DNA of 64,000 nt from JAYPAN01 sp049597955 (GTDB lineage: Bacteria > Pseudomonadota > Alphaproteobacteria > RS24): positions 1-64,000 of the forward strand of contig JBMYND010000003.1 in assembly GCA_049597955.1 (NCBI GenBank), read 5' to 3'. The notes below the pieces were generated by a model that searched no databases, was not told the DNA's origin, and saw only the letters and a list, made by a program, of their open reading frames with translations. Positions 16,561 to 25,043 of the stretch are shown piece by piece; position 1 is the first letter of the stretch; every line of letters begins with the position of its first letter. Position numbers and translations under genes: made by a program.

Positions 16561-18527
16561 CAGCCACCCCTGCTTTCATCATCCGGCATTTGCGCCACGA
16601 CCAACAGCCCGCCCGCTTGCTGTGTCGCCAAACGCCGCTTGCGCTGGCGCCAGCCAAACAACATGGCCGCAAGCGCGACCAGCACCGGCATGAGGGCAAT
16701 GTTCAACCAAGTCAGCCGCGCTTCCAATTGGTCAATATCGCGGCGCAAATCGCCCTGCACTTTGCGCAAGGCCTGGCGCGCCGACAGCAATTCCTCGCGC
16801 ACGCGCCGATTGGCCGCTTCGGCATCAACCAATCTTGCCCCGCCTTGCTCCAAATTATCCAGCTCGGCCTGTGCCGCCTCTATCCGCATCAGCAGGGCTT
16901 CCTCTTCAGCCAAAAATTGCGCTTCCGCCGCCTTGCGCAGCGCCTCAATGCGGGTGAAAGGGCGGGCAATACGCTCACGCCCGCGCAGCGAAATCAAATC
17001 ATTCGACCCCATCAGATTTTCAACCGCATTGAGCAAAAACTTGCCATTATCGGCAATCGGCACACCGAAACGCTGACCAAGATAATTTTGTTCGCTGACC
17101 CAGAAACGGTCATCGAAAAAATCGCTGTCGGCAAAAATCACAATATTGGCCGCGTCAGTGCTGCTCATGTGCCGGTCGGGCTTGGCGCGCTGCTTATTGC
17201 TGTTTTCCATATCCGGCGGGCCGTCGGGAAATGCCGTATCAACCTGACCTGACAGGCGCGCGGCTATCGTATAGGGCGCATCACCAATTGCAAAACGGCG
17301 CAGCAAATCATCCGGTGTCGGGGCGGTCAAAACATAATCGCGGGTCATCAGCATGGCCTCATCGGAAGACGTGACCAGCGGCCGCCATTCAGTTGTCGCA
17401 TCGGGCAAGCGCATCAGCGCGCCGACCGTGCCGATATTCAGCCGGTCAATATTGGCGGTAATCAAATCATCGCCATTCATTTGCGCCGGGCCATAAGCCA
17501 TCCAGAGAATATAATCGGCCAGCACGCGCCGCGCATCGCGGCCGGTCGCCACGCGCTGGGCGGCCTTGCGGTCGGCCACAATCAGCCCATCGGACATTTG
17601 CACGCCCCATTGCCGCATCAAGCGCGGCAGATTGCTTTGCTCAGTATAGCCGCGCAAGGCTTCGCCATTCGGGCCCGCTGTCAGGCTGACTTCCGATTGC
17701 GGGTCAATAAAGGCAATCACCCGCCCGCCGCGCATGACAAATTGGTCAATCGCATAAGCCTGAATATCGGTTAGCGGGCGCGGATGAGCCAGCAGCATGA
17801 CATCGACTTTGCTTGGTATCCGCACCGTATCGGCAGTGATAAACATCACTTCAAAACGGTCGGTTAATTCGGCATAAATCAAAAAGGGTTGCGACTGACC
17901 GCGCATCGCCGCCATCACCCCGCCCGCGCCCGTATCAAGCGGCAAATTGGAGACAATGCCCAATACCGGCTTTTCGGCCTGCGCCAAATTATGTATCAGC
18001 CGCGCCAAATCATATTCGAGATATTGCTGGCGCTCCTCGGCAAACCAGGCAATGACTTCGACATTATCGACCAAATTAGTGCCGACCAAACCAAAATAAA
18101 TCGCCGCGCCATTGCCGGCCGGACGCGCCACCAGCCCGCGCGCCACGGCGCGGTCTTCGGCTTCGGAAAACGGCGCCGGGTCGATAATCTCAAGCGTCAA
18201 TCGTCCATTGGCCGCATTGACCATTTCTTCCAGCATGTCGCGCACCCGCCCGGCCAGCAAGCGCACCGCAGGGCTGTCGGCGGCTTGCTCCTGCGAATAA
18301 TAGAATTTCAACGCCACCGGCTCTTCAAGCTTGGCCAGAATATTGCGTGTGCCGGGGCTGAGCGTGAACAGGGCATTTTCGGTCAAATCCAGCCGCGCCG
18401 AACGGAACATAGTATTGGCAAACAGGTTGAAGCTGACAAAAATAACCAGCAGCAAAACCAGCGCCACGGCGTGAACCGGCATTTGCTGAACCGGAAGGGC
18501 GCGCAAAAGATGGTGCATGCGGCTCAT
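16560..18527 (-). CDS. GldG-like ABC-associated membrane protein
   Basis: A 655-residue protein with one N-terminal and one C-terminal hydrophobic segment (near residues 18-40 and 610-628) around a large extracytoplasmic domain. The N-terminal part has the GldG features: LDLTENALFTLSPGTRNIL, then LKFYYS and the IDP motif of GldG/IFT52-like domains. A predicted coiled coil (about residues 540-605) precedes the last hydrophobic segment. GldG works with an ABC pair in Bacteroidetes gliding; in alphaproteobacteria the role of this group is unknown. It overlaps the permease gene by four bases. Confidence 0.82.
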   Translation of the reverse strand: MSRMHHLLRALPVQQMPVHAVALVLLLVIFVSFNLFANTMFRSARLDLTENALFTLSPGTRNILAKLEEPVALKFYYSQEQAADSPAVRLLAGRVRDMLEEMVNAANGRLTLEIIDPAPFSEAEDRAVARGLVARPAGNGAAIYFGLVGTNLVDNVEVIAWFAEERQQYLEYDLARLIHNLAQAEKPVLGIVSNLPLDTGAGGVMAAMRGQSQPFLIYAELTDRFEVMFITADTVRIPSKVDVMLLAHPRPLTDIQAYAIDQFVMRGGRVIAFIDPQSEVSLTAGPNGEALRGYTEQSNLPRLMRQWGVQMSDGLIVADRKAAQRVATGRDARRVLADYILWMAYGPAQMNGDDLITANIDRLNIGTVGALMRLPDATTEWRPLVTSSDEAMLMTRDYVLTAPTPDDLLRRFAIGDAPYTIAARLSGQVDTAFPDGPPDMENSNKQRAKPDRHMSSTDAANIVIFADSDFFDDRFWVSEQNYLGQRFGVPIADNGKFLLNAVENLMGSNDLISLRGRERIARPFTRIEALRKAAEAQFLAEEEALLMRIEAAQAELDNLEQGGARLVDAEAANRRVREELLSARQALRKVQGDLRRDIDQLEARLTWLNIALMPVLVALAAMLFGWRQRKRRLATQQAGGLLVVAQMPDDESRGG

Positions 18528-19264
18528 GCGCCCTCTCCCTTTTTCATGTCAACAATAACAATGGTGGCGGCCAGAAAAACACCGATAAGGGTGAGGAAAA
18601 ATACAATATCACGCAAATCAATCACGCCACCGGCAATGGCGCGAAAATGCGTCAGCAGGGAAATGCCGGCCAGCGTCTCAACCAAGGCAGGCGGGGCCCA
18701 ACCTTGCACCAATTCCAGCACAAGCGGCGCGCCGGAGACGGTGAACAAAAAACACGCCACCACGGAAATAACAAAGGCAATCACCTGATTGCGGGTCAGC
18801 GCCGACAGGGCTGAGCCAATCGCCAGATAACCACCGGCCAGCATCAAACTGCCGAGATAACCGGCCAGTATCACCCCATTATCCGGTGCGCCAAGATAAT
18901 TCACCGTCAGCCATATCGGAAATGTCAGCGCCAGAGCCAGGCCGGAAAAGGCCAGCGCGGCAAGATATTTGCCCAGCACAATAGCCGCCAATGGCACAGG
19001 CAGGGTCAGCAATAATTCAATCGAGCCATTGCGCCTTTCTTCAGCCCAAAGGCGCATGGAAATAGCAGGCAGAAAAAACAAATACAGCCAGGGATGGAAC
19101 ATGAAAAACGACGTTAAATCGGCCTGCCCCATATCAAACCAAGCGCCGAGATAAAATGTCGCCAGACCATTGGCCAACAAAAACACAATGATAAAGACAA
19201 AGGCCAAAGGCGTGGCGAAATAGCTGTAAAATTCGCGCGCGGTGATGGTGGCAAGCTGGTGCAT
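18524..19264 (-). CDS. ABC transporter permease, GldF/ABC-2 type
   Basis: A 246-residue polytopic protein with six hydrophobic segments; the N terminus (ITAREFYSYFATPLAFVFII) and the segment MRLWAEERRNGSIELLLTLP are typical of ABC-2 permeases of the GldF/NosY kind. It shares one base with the ATPase stop and four with the GldG-like gene. Substrate unknown. The operon order ATPase-permease-GldG-DUF4340 is the usual one for this system. Confidence 0.87.
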   Translation of the reverse strand: MHQLATITAREFYSYFATPLAFVFIIVFLLANGLATFYLGAWFDMGQADLTSFFMFHPWLYLFFLPAISMRLWAEERRNGSIELLLTLPVPLAAIVLGKYLAALAFSGLALALTFPIWLTVNYLGAPDNGVILAGYLGSLMLAGGYLAIGSALSALTRNQVIAFVISVVACFLFTVSGAPLVLELVQGWAPPALVETLAGISLLTHFRAIAGGVIDLRDIVFFLTLIGVFLAATIVIVDMKKGEGA

Positions 19265-20226
19265 CAGGCGCGTGCCTCTTCATCATCATGGCGCGGCTTG
19301 CCGGTCAGCTGGCCAAACACATCATCCAGCCGCCCGGTTTCCAGCGCCAAAGCCTGCACCGGCCAATTGGCATCGGCAATATGGGCGCGCACCATTTCCA
19401 GCAGCCCGTCCGAGGCACCGGAAAGGGCGAAAATATGCAGATTGGTCTCACCGCCCCGCGCGCGCCGCTCCAGCCTTGTGCCGGACAGGGTGGCCAGGCT
19501 GTCAGCCACTTTATCGGCCAATGGCGTCGCCACCGTCAGTGTCACCGCACCGGCAAAGCGTGAGCGCGCCGCCAGCATGGAGGGCGAGCCGGCGGCAACA
19601 ATCTCGCCGCGATCAACAATAATCGCATCAGTGCAAATCGCGTCCACCTCCTCAAGAATATGGGTGGAAATGACAATCGCTTTATTGGCGGCCATATCGG
19701 CAATGGCGCGGCGCACCTGAAATTTCTGGTTCGGGTCAAGCCCGTCTGTCGGCTCATCCATGACCAGCACATCGGGGTCGTGAACGATTGCCTGTGCCAG
19801 CCCGACACGGCGCCGGAAACCTTTCGACAGCGTGTCAATGGGCTGGTCAAGAACGCCGTGCAATTCGGTCATCTCTATCGCTCGGCCCATCGCCGCGCGC
19901 GCACCGGCTTTATCCATGCCGCGAATTTGCGTGATAAATTCCAGAAAACGGCGCGGCGTCATATCCGGCCAGGCAGGCGCGCCTTCGGGCAGATAGCCAA
20001 AAATTTGCTGGGCGGCGCGGGTCTGGGTGCAAATATCGAGACCGGCAATGCGCGCCGTGCCGGCGGTCGGGCGCAAAAAACCGGTGAGCATTTTCATCGT
20101 GGTTGATTTACCCGCCCCATTGGGGCCGAGAAAACCCATCACCTGACCGCGCGCCACCTCAAAACTGAGGCCGTTCACAGCAGTGAAATCACCAAATTTT
20201 TTTACCAACCGGTCTATTTCAATCAT
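19264..20226 (-). CDS. ABC transporter ATP-binding protein, GldA-like
   Basis: The ATPase of the four-gene ABC system. The 320-residue protein has Walker A GPNGAGKST (about residues 35-43), signature LSKGFRRRVG, and Walker B VLVMDEPTDGLDP, followed by an extra C-terminal domain of about 90 residues typical of GldA/NatA-like ATPases. No Shine-Dalgarno is visible before ATG 20226 (the preceding bases read TCTTGAGCC), which is notable because a long structured leader precedes it (20251-20392). Confidence 0.88.
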   Translation of the reverse strand: MIEIDRLVKKFGDFTAVNGLSFEVARGQVMGFLGPNGAGKSTTMKMLTGFLRPTAGTARIAGLDICTQTRAAQQIFGYLPEGAPAWPDMTPRRFLEFITQIRGMDKAGARAAMGRAIEMTELHGVLDQPIDTLSKGFRRRVGLAQAIVHDPDVLVMDEPTDGLDPNQKFQVRRAIADMAANKAIVISTHILEEVDAICTDAIIVDRGEIVAAGSPSMLAARSRFAGAVTLTVATPLADKVADSLATLSGTRLERRARGGETNLHIFALSGASDGLLEMVRAHIADANWPVQALALETGRLDDVFGQLTGKPRHDDEEARA

Positions 20227-20250
20227 GGCTCAAGACTTAGAAGAGGAAGG

Positions 20251-20392
20251 CGGGCGACGCAAGTGCGAATAAGAGCAGGACTTGGCGGGAATGTGGCCCG
20301 AACCGCCCATGACGTTGGGAGGAGGAGTGTTAAAGCGGCTCGGGCCGAGCTCTTCAAGCCTGTCTTTGATAAAATGCGATTGCGACCGAGGC
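20251..20392 (-). ncRNA. Candidate structured leader or small RNA with CU-rich apical loop
   Basis: On the minus strand this stretch can fold into a rod. An outer helix pairs 20366-20355 (AAGACAGGCUUG) with 20284-20271 (12 pairs with two single-base bulges). After an 8/10-nt internal loop, an inner helix pairs 20346-20335 (GGCCCGAGCCGC) with 20306-20295 (GCGGUUCGGGCC), 12 continuous pairs with one U-G wobble. The wobble would be an A-C mismatch on the plus strand, so minus is favoured. The 28-nt apical loop shows CUCCUCCUCCC, complementary to Shine-Dalgarno sequences. A sigma70-like promoter lies just upstream. It may be a cis-regulatory leader of the ABC operon or a processed sRNA. It does not match the 4.5S core that I know; 6S RNA is not excluded. 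Confidence 0.45.
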
Positions 20393-20398
20393 GGGGCG

Positions 20399-20427
20399 AA
20401 AATAAGGCAATTTAGCGGCATTTTCAA
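20399..20427 (-). promoter_or_regulatory. Putative sigma70-type promoter of the Gld-like ABC operon
   Basis: On the minus strand, TTGAAA (20427-20422) and TATTTT (20404-20399) are separated by 17 bases. Initiation would fall near 20392, exactly where the predicted rod-like RNA begins, giving a leader of about 166 nt before the ATPase gene. Confidence 0.45.
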
Positions 20428-20477
20428 AAAATCGGCAAAACACTTGCAAATCGCGCCGCCAACCCGCACCATGGGGC

Positions 20478-20849
20478 ATGGCTAAACGCAAATCTCTGGT
20501 TGTGGTCGCCAATGCCTTTGAACGCGAAAGGCGGCTGGCCGCAGCGCCACCCAAGCGGGTCATGTGGAACCGCAAGGAACTCGGCGCATTACTGAATGTC
20601 TATGGCCGCCAAGTCGCTGCCGGAGAATGGCGCGATTATGCGATTTCCGACGGGCATCAGGCGGCCGGTTTTGATATTTTCCGGCGCAGCAGCGAAATGC
20701 CGCTTTATCGGGTCGAAAAAATCCCCGCCTTGCACCGCAAACAAGGGCAATATGCGCTGCGCGCCATGGATGGGCGGGTGTTGCGCCGTGGCCATGATTT
20801 GCCCGCGCTGTTGCGGTTTTTCGAGCGCAAAAATCTGGCCATTGTTTAA
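20478..20849 (+). CDS. DUF2794 family protein
   Basis: A 123-residue basic protein of the DUF2794 family, restricted largely to alphaproteobacteria and of unknown function. The core reads FNRKELxxLLxxYGRxVAAGEWRDYAI-like (here WNRKELGALLNVYGRQV), followed by ISDGHQAAGFDIFRR and a conserved YRVEKIPALHRKQGQYAL region. It stands alone on the plus strand, divergent from the ABC operon, and ends just before a terminator shared with the opposing Bax-inhibitor gene. Confidence 0.88.
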   Translation: MAKRKSLVVVANAFERERRLAAAPPKRVMWNRKELGALLNVYGRQVAAGEWRDYAISDGHQAAGFDIFRRSSEMPLYRVEKIPALHRKQGQYALRAMDGRVLRRGHDLPALLRFFERKNLAIV

Positions 20850-20859
20850 TCGGGCATAT

Positions 20860-20906
20860 AAAACCCCGGCACAGTGAAGACCGAAGTCAAAACTGGCCGG
20901 GGTTTT
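20860..20906. terminator. Bidirectional Rho-independent terminator
   Basis: AAAACCCCGGC (20860-20870) pairs with GCCGGGGTTTT (20896-20906), with a T-rich 3' side on both strands. It separates the converging DUF2794 and Bax-inhibitor genes. Confidence 0.75.
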
Positions 20907-20926
20907 TTAACTCAGCCTGTTCAAGC

Positions 20927-21646
20927 CTAGTCGCGATTGCCCATAAATTGCAGCAGGAACAAGAACATATTGATAAAGTCGAGATACAGGCGCAACGCCC
21001 CCATCACGGCTTTCTTTTCGGCAATTTCGCGGCTATCGCCGCTATAATAAATCCGCTTAATATCCTGCGTGTCATAGGCCGTCAGACCGGCAAAGACCAG
21101 CACACCAATCACCGAAATGGCAAAATGCAGCGCCGAGCTTTGCATGAAGAAATTCACCACAGAAGCCAGAATAATGCCAATCAGCCCCATGAATAAAAAC
21201 GACCCCATGCCCGATAAATCGCGCTTGGTGGTATAGCCATAAAGGCTGAGCGCGCCGAAAGAGGCGGCGGTAATCAGGAAAGTGCGGACAACGCTGACGC
21301 CGGTAAAGGCCAGCAGCACATAGGAAAACGACAGGCCGGTCAGCCCCGCATAAATCCAGAACATGGCTTGGGCACGCGCTGCCGACATTTTATGCAGCCG
21401 CACACTCAGCCACAGCACCATGCCGAGCGGAGCCAGCACAACCAGCCAGATAAGCGGCGTTTGCGCCAAGGCGATATAAATGCCGGAGGCTGCGCCAATA
21501 TAGGCGGAAATCGCCGTAAACAGCAGGCCAAGCCCCATATAATTATAGACTTTCGTCATATAAATCCGCAGGCCGACATCAATGTCGCGCGCCGCTTCCT
21601 GCGACGCTGCGCCCGTTTGTGCTTCATTCGACCAATTCTCAGACAT
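20927..21646 (-). CDS. Bax inhibitor-1/YccA family membrane protein
   Basis: A 239-residue protein with seven hydrophobic segments after a polar N terminus of about 30 residues (VGLRIYMTKVYNYMGLGLLF). The family signature YDTQDIKRIYY, the conserved aspartates of the pH-sensing centre, and LRLYLDFINMFLFLLQFMG near the C terminus identify the BI-1/YbhL group, which are ion-permeable membrane proteins linked to stress and protease regulation. RBS AAGGGATG is near the ATG. Confidence 0.92.
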   Translation of the reverse strand: MSENWSNEAQTGAASQEAARDIDVGLRIYMTKVYNYMGLGLLFTAISAYIGAASGIYIALAQTPLIWLVVLAPLGMVLWLSVRLHKMSAARAQAMFWIYAGLTGLSFSYVLLAFTGVSVVRTFLITAASFGALSLYGYTTKRDLSGMGSFLFMGLIGIILASVVNFFMQSSALHFAISVIGVLVFAGLTAYDTQDIKRIYYSGDSREIAEKKAVMGALRLYLDFINMFLFLLQFMGNRD

Positions 21647-21683
21647 TTGGACATCCCTTTCGTGTCAGAATCTTTACCCTCTT

Positions 21684-21713
21684 AATATCGGCATAAATTT
21701 TGTCAATTTCAAG
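21684..21713 (-). promoter_or_regulatory. Possible heat-shock-type promoter of the Bax-inhibitor gene
   Basis: On the minus strand CTTGAA (21713-21708) and CCGATATT (21691-21684) are spaced like RpoH promoters of alphaproteobacteria (CTTG-N18-CCGATAT). A sigma70 reading of the same bases (TTGAAA-17-GATATT) is also possible, so the sigma factor is undecided. Confidence 0.35.
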
Positions 21714-21744
21714 ACATCAAAGCCAATGTTTCGGGTCAATTTGC

Positions 21745-24324
21745 TTATTGTGCGCGTAAAACCGGCGCTGCCGCCGCGCCCAGCGCGTTAAATGTGCCCA
21801 AAAGCCCCAAAATAATGGTCAGAGAGACCGAGCCGAATATGGTCAGGCCCAATGTCACCGGCAAAAACACCCAATTGGCTTGCATGGCACCGGCCACCAG
21901 CCCCCAGGAGGCCAGCGTGCCAACAGCAGCGGCAATCAGCGAAGCGGCCAGCCCCATCAGCGCATATTCGAGAATATAGGCCAGCAAAATGCGCCGCCTC
22001 GTCGCGCCCAGCACTTTCATCACCACCGCATCATAAACGCGGGCGCGGTGACCGGTCGCCATCGCCCCGGCCAGCACCAAAATACCGGCCAGCAAGGTAA
22101 CACCACTCATGGCGCGCACCGCCAAACCGAGATTGTTCAAAATGCCGGCAAAAGTCTCCATCGCCTCTTTGACGCGGATAATGGTGACATTGGGATAGTC
22201 CCGCGCCACCATGCGGGCAAATGCCGGTTCGCGGTCTTCGGCCATGCTCATGCTGGCCAGAAAACTATGCGGCGCGCTTTTCAACGGATGCGGCGAGAAC
22301 ACCATGACAAAATTCATACCGCCCGATTCCCAATCGACATGGCGCAAATTGGCAATTTCGCCGGTCAGTGGGCGCCCGAGCACATTGACGCGAATCCGGT
22401 CGCCAATGCCAATACCATAAGCGCGGGCAATATCGGCATCAAAGGAAATCAAGGGCGGGCCGGTATAATCGGCGGGCCACCAATCCCCCTCAACCAATGC
22501 GCCGCCTTCGGGCGGGTCAACCGCATAGGTCAGCCCCCTATCGCCGCGCAAAATCCACGCCGCTTCCGGCGGCGGCGATAAATCGCGCGACAGCGTATCA
22601 TTTATCGCCATGATTTGACCGCGCAGCATGGGCAATTTTTCAACATCGCCAATGCCGCCAAAAGCCTCGGACGCGGCCAGAAAACGGTCAATTTGCGTGG
22701 GCTGGATATCGAGGAAAAAGAAAGATGGCGTGCGCGCCGGCAAATCGCCCTGTATTTGCCGGTTGATATTGCCATCCACCATGGAAATTGCCGACAAAAG
22801 CGCAACCGACAGGCCGATTGACAGCACGACCGCCCGCACCGGCGCATTGGGGCGGGTGATATTGGCCAGCGCCAGCCGCAAGGCCGGGCGGCCATCGCTG
22901 ACCAGCGGCGCGGTTTTACCGGCCAGAAAGACAATCACACCGGCGGTCAACCGCAAGGCCAGATAAGACAGGCCGACGCCAATGCCAAACCACAGCGCGA
23001 CATCGCGGCGTTCGGAAATCACCAAGGCCAGTGCCAGCAAACCGGCAAAACAGGCACCTATCGCGGCAAGGTAAAACAAGGAAGGCCGGTGCGCGGCTTG
23101 CGGCGCATCATTGCGGAAAAGTCCGGTCACCGGCATTTTTTCGGCGCGCCCCAGCGGCCAAAGCGCAAAAGCCGCCGCCGCCAATAGGCCAAACCCGGCC
23201 GCCGCCAAAAGCGGTCTGGCAAACAGCGCCATTTGCAACTCAACCGGCAATAAGGCGCCGGCCAATGCTTGCAACAGCCAAGGTGTTGCCGCCCCAATTG
23301 ACAGGCCAATGCCGGTGGCGACCAGCGTCAGCGCGGCAATTTGCGTGGCATAAATACGAAACACAAACCGGCCTGAAGCCCCCAGCGCCTTCATTACCGC
23401 AATGCTTTCGCGGCGTTTTTCAATATAGGCGGTGATTGCATTGCCAACGCCGACACCGCCAACCACCAGTGCCGTCAAACCGACCAGTGTGAGGAACAGG
23501 CCGAGGCGTTCAATAAAGCGTCGCAGCGAAGGCGAAGCATCGGCGCGGTCACGAATACGCCATCCGGCATTGGGAAAATCTTGCGCCGCGCGTGCCGAGA
23601 CCGCTTTCACCTCGGCAACATTGGCTGTGTCCGATAATTTGATGCGATAGTGAAAATTGACCAGACTGCCCGGTTGCAACAATCCGGCGGCGCGCAATGT
23701 GGCATGGGAGACCAGCAAGCGCGGGGCCAACGGAAAGCCGCCTGCCGTGCGATCCGGCTCATGCGCCAATTCGGCAATCAGTCGCAAGCGAATATCGCCA
23801 ATGCTGACCACATCGCCAATTGACAATTGCAGCCGGTCGAACAGACCTTTTTCCGCCATGGCCGGGTATATATCGCCGCCCGTGCCGTCAATTGCGGTTT
23901 CCGGCCCGGCCGCCAGCTCTGACAGCGGCGTGTCCGGTGCTGTTTTCACCGCGCCGTAAAGCGGATAGGCGGCATCGACGGATTTGGCTTCGGCCAACAT
24001 TGCCTCATCGCCATAGCGTATCATGGCGCGCATGGTTGCAATTTCCGACACTGTGCCCTGCCGGTCGAGCCAATCGCGCTCTTGCTTGAAGGCGGCGCGA
24101 TGGACAAGCCGGAAATCAATATCGCCGCCAAGTATCGCCTGACCTTGCGCCGCCATGCCGCCAACCAGCGAAGCCGAAAGCGAGCCAACCGCAGCAATGG
24201 TGGAAATGCCCAATATCAGGCACATGAGGAAAATGCGAAAGCCGCCCAGCCCGTCGCGCATTTCGCGCGCAGCAAGTTGCACGGCCAGCCGCCAGCCAAG
24301 CGGTTTATGCGCTGTGTCAGCCAT
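21745..24324 (-). CDS. FtsX-like ABC transporter permease, YbbP type
   Basis: An 859-residue permease with about ten hydrophobic segments and two FtsX-like repeats (LVGLTALVVGGVGVGNAITA near residue 270; VRAMSGVTLLAGILVLAGAM near 725). The layout matches YbbP: a periplasmic domain between the first two segments and a second one in the middle. With the YbbA-like ATPase it forms a MacB-superfamily complex that probably handles lipids or hydrophobic compounds at the inner membrane, next to the TesA-like esterase as in many proteobacteria. Start overlaps the ATPase stop by eight bases. Confidence 0.88.
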   Translation of the reverse strand: MADTAHKPLGWRLAVQLAAREMRDGLGGFRIFLMCLILGISTIAAVGSLSASLVGGMAAQGQAILGGDIDFRLVHRAAFKQERDWLDRQGTVSEIATMRAMIRYGDEAMLAEAKSVDAAYPLYGAVKTAPDTPLSELAAGPETAIDGTGGDIYPAMAEKGLFDRLQLSIGDVVSIGDIRLRLIAELAHEPDRTAGGFPLAPRLLVSHATLRAAGLLQPGSLVNFHYRIKLSDTANVAEVKAVSARAAQDFPNAGWRIRDRADASPSLRRFIERLGLFLTLVGLTALVVGGVGVGNAITAYIEKRRESIAVMKALGASGRFVFRIYATQIAALTLVATGIGLSIGAATPWLLQALAGALLPVELQMALFARPLLAAAGFGLLAAAAFALWPLGRAEKMPVTGLFRNDAPQAAHRPSLFYLAAIGACFAGLLALALVISERRDVALWFGIGVGLSYLALRLTAGVIVFLAGKTAPLVSDGRPALRLALANITRPNAPVRAVVLSIGLSVALLSAISMVDGNINRQIQGDLPARTPSFFFLDIQPTQIDRFLAASEAFGGIGDVEKLPMLRGQIMAINDTLSRDLSPPPEAAWILRGDRGLTYAVDPPEGGALVEGDWWPADYTGPPLISFDADIARAYGIGIGDRIRVNVLGRPLTGEIANLRHVDWESGGMNFVMVFSPHPLKSAPHSFLASMSMAEDREPAFARMVARDYPNVTIIRVKEAMETFAGILNNLGLAVRAMSGVTLLAGILVLAGAMATGHRARVYDAVVMKVLGATRRRILLAYILEYALMGLAASLIAAAVGTLASWGLVAGAMQANWVFLPVTLGLTIFGSVSLTIILGLLGTFNALGAAAAPVLRAQ

Positions 24325-24982
24325 TATCGGTTATGCACCCGTCACGCATGGTGACCACCCGGTCACAACGCTGCGCCAAATCGCGGTCATGGGTAATCAA
24401 AACAAGGGTCGTGCCGCGCGCCTCGGCGAGCCGCAATATCAGCGCCATAATTTGTTCGCCCGTGGATTGGTCGAGATTACCGGTCGGTTCATCGGCAAAC
24501 AGCACTTGCGGATTGGCCGCCAAAGCACGCGCCAATGCAACGCGTTGCTGCTCGCCGCCGGATAATTGCATCGGATAATGCGACAGGCGCGCGCCCAGCC
24601 CAACCTCGCCAAGCAAATCGGCAGCGCGCGCGGCGGCATTTTTTTCGCCTGCCAGTTCCAGCGGCAAGGCAACATTTTCCCGCGCGGTCATAGTCGGCAC
24701 AAGATGGAATGACTGAAAGACAATGCCGACATGATGACGGCGAAAACGCGCCAACGCATCTTCATCCATGGCCCCGTAATCATAACCGGCAACGCGGACA
24801 TGACCTTTGCCGGGTGGCTCCAAACCGGCCAGCACCATCAGCAAAGTCGTCTTGCCGGAACCTGACGGGCCGATAATGCCCAGCTTCTCTCCGGCGGCGA
24901 CCTGCAAATCAATGCCGCGAAGGATATTGACGTCGCCCGCCCGACTGGGCAGTGTAACTTCGAGATTATCGACCTGAATCAT
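24317..24982 (-). CDS. ABC transporter ATP-binding protein, YbbA type
   Basis: The 221-residue ATPase partner of the YbbP-like permease. Walker A GPSGSGKTT, signature LSGGEQQRVALARAL and Walker B VLFADEPTGNLD are the LolD/MacB-class motifs. ATG 24982 was chosen because it opens the conserved MIQVDNLEV; the frame extends to 25009. Divergent from the esterase gene with a short intergenic region, the ybbA/tesA arrangement common in proteobacteria. Confidence 0.92.
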   Translation of the reverse strand: MIQVDNLEVTLPSRAGDVNILRGIDLQVAAGEKLGIIGPSGSGKTTLLMVLAGLEPPGKGHVRVAGYDYGAMDEDALARFRRHHVGIVFQSFHLVPTMTARENVALPLELAGEKNAAARAADLLGEVGLGARLSHYPMQLSGGEQQRVALARALAANPQVLFADEPTGNLDQSTGEQIMALILRLAEARGTTLVLITHDRDLAQRCDRVVTMRDGCITDNG

Positions 24983-25043
24983 TGAACACGCCCTTGAAAT
25001 CTTTCGCACCTATGAAGCGGAGTTGACAGGCGGGAGGCCTGAT

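Noticed and set aside
20251..20392. 4.5S SRP RNA
   Set aside because: The conserved helix 8 core with GGAAG and AGCA was not found on either strand, although the rod shape is similar. 6S RNA could not be excluded.
20927..21700. Rfam ybhL-type leader before the Bax-inhibitor gene
   Set aside because: The known ybhL leader sits before this gene type in alphaproteobacteria, but I could not recognise its structure in the short upstream region; only a promoter-like sequence is visible.
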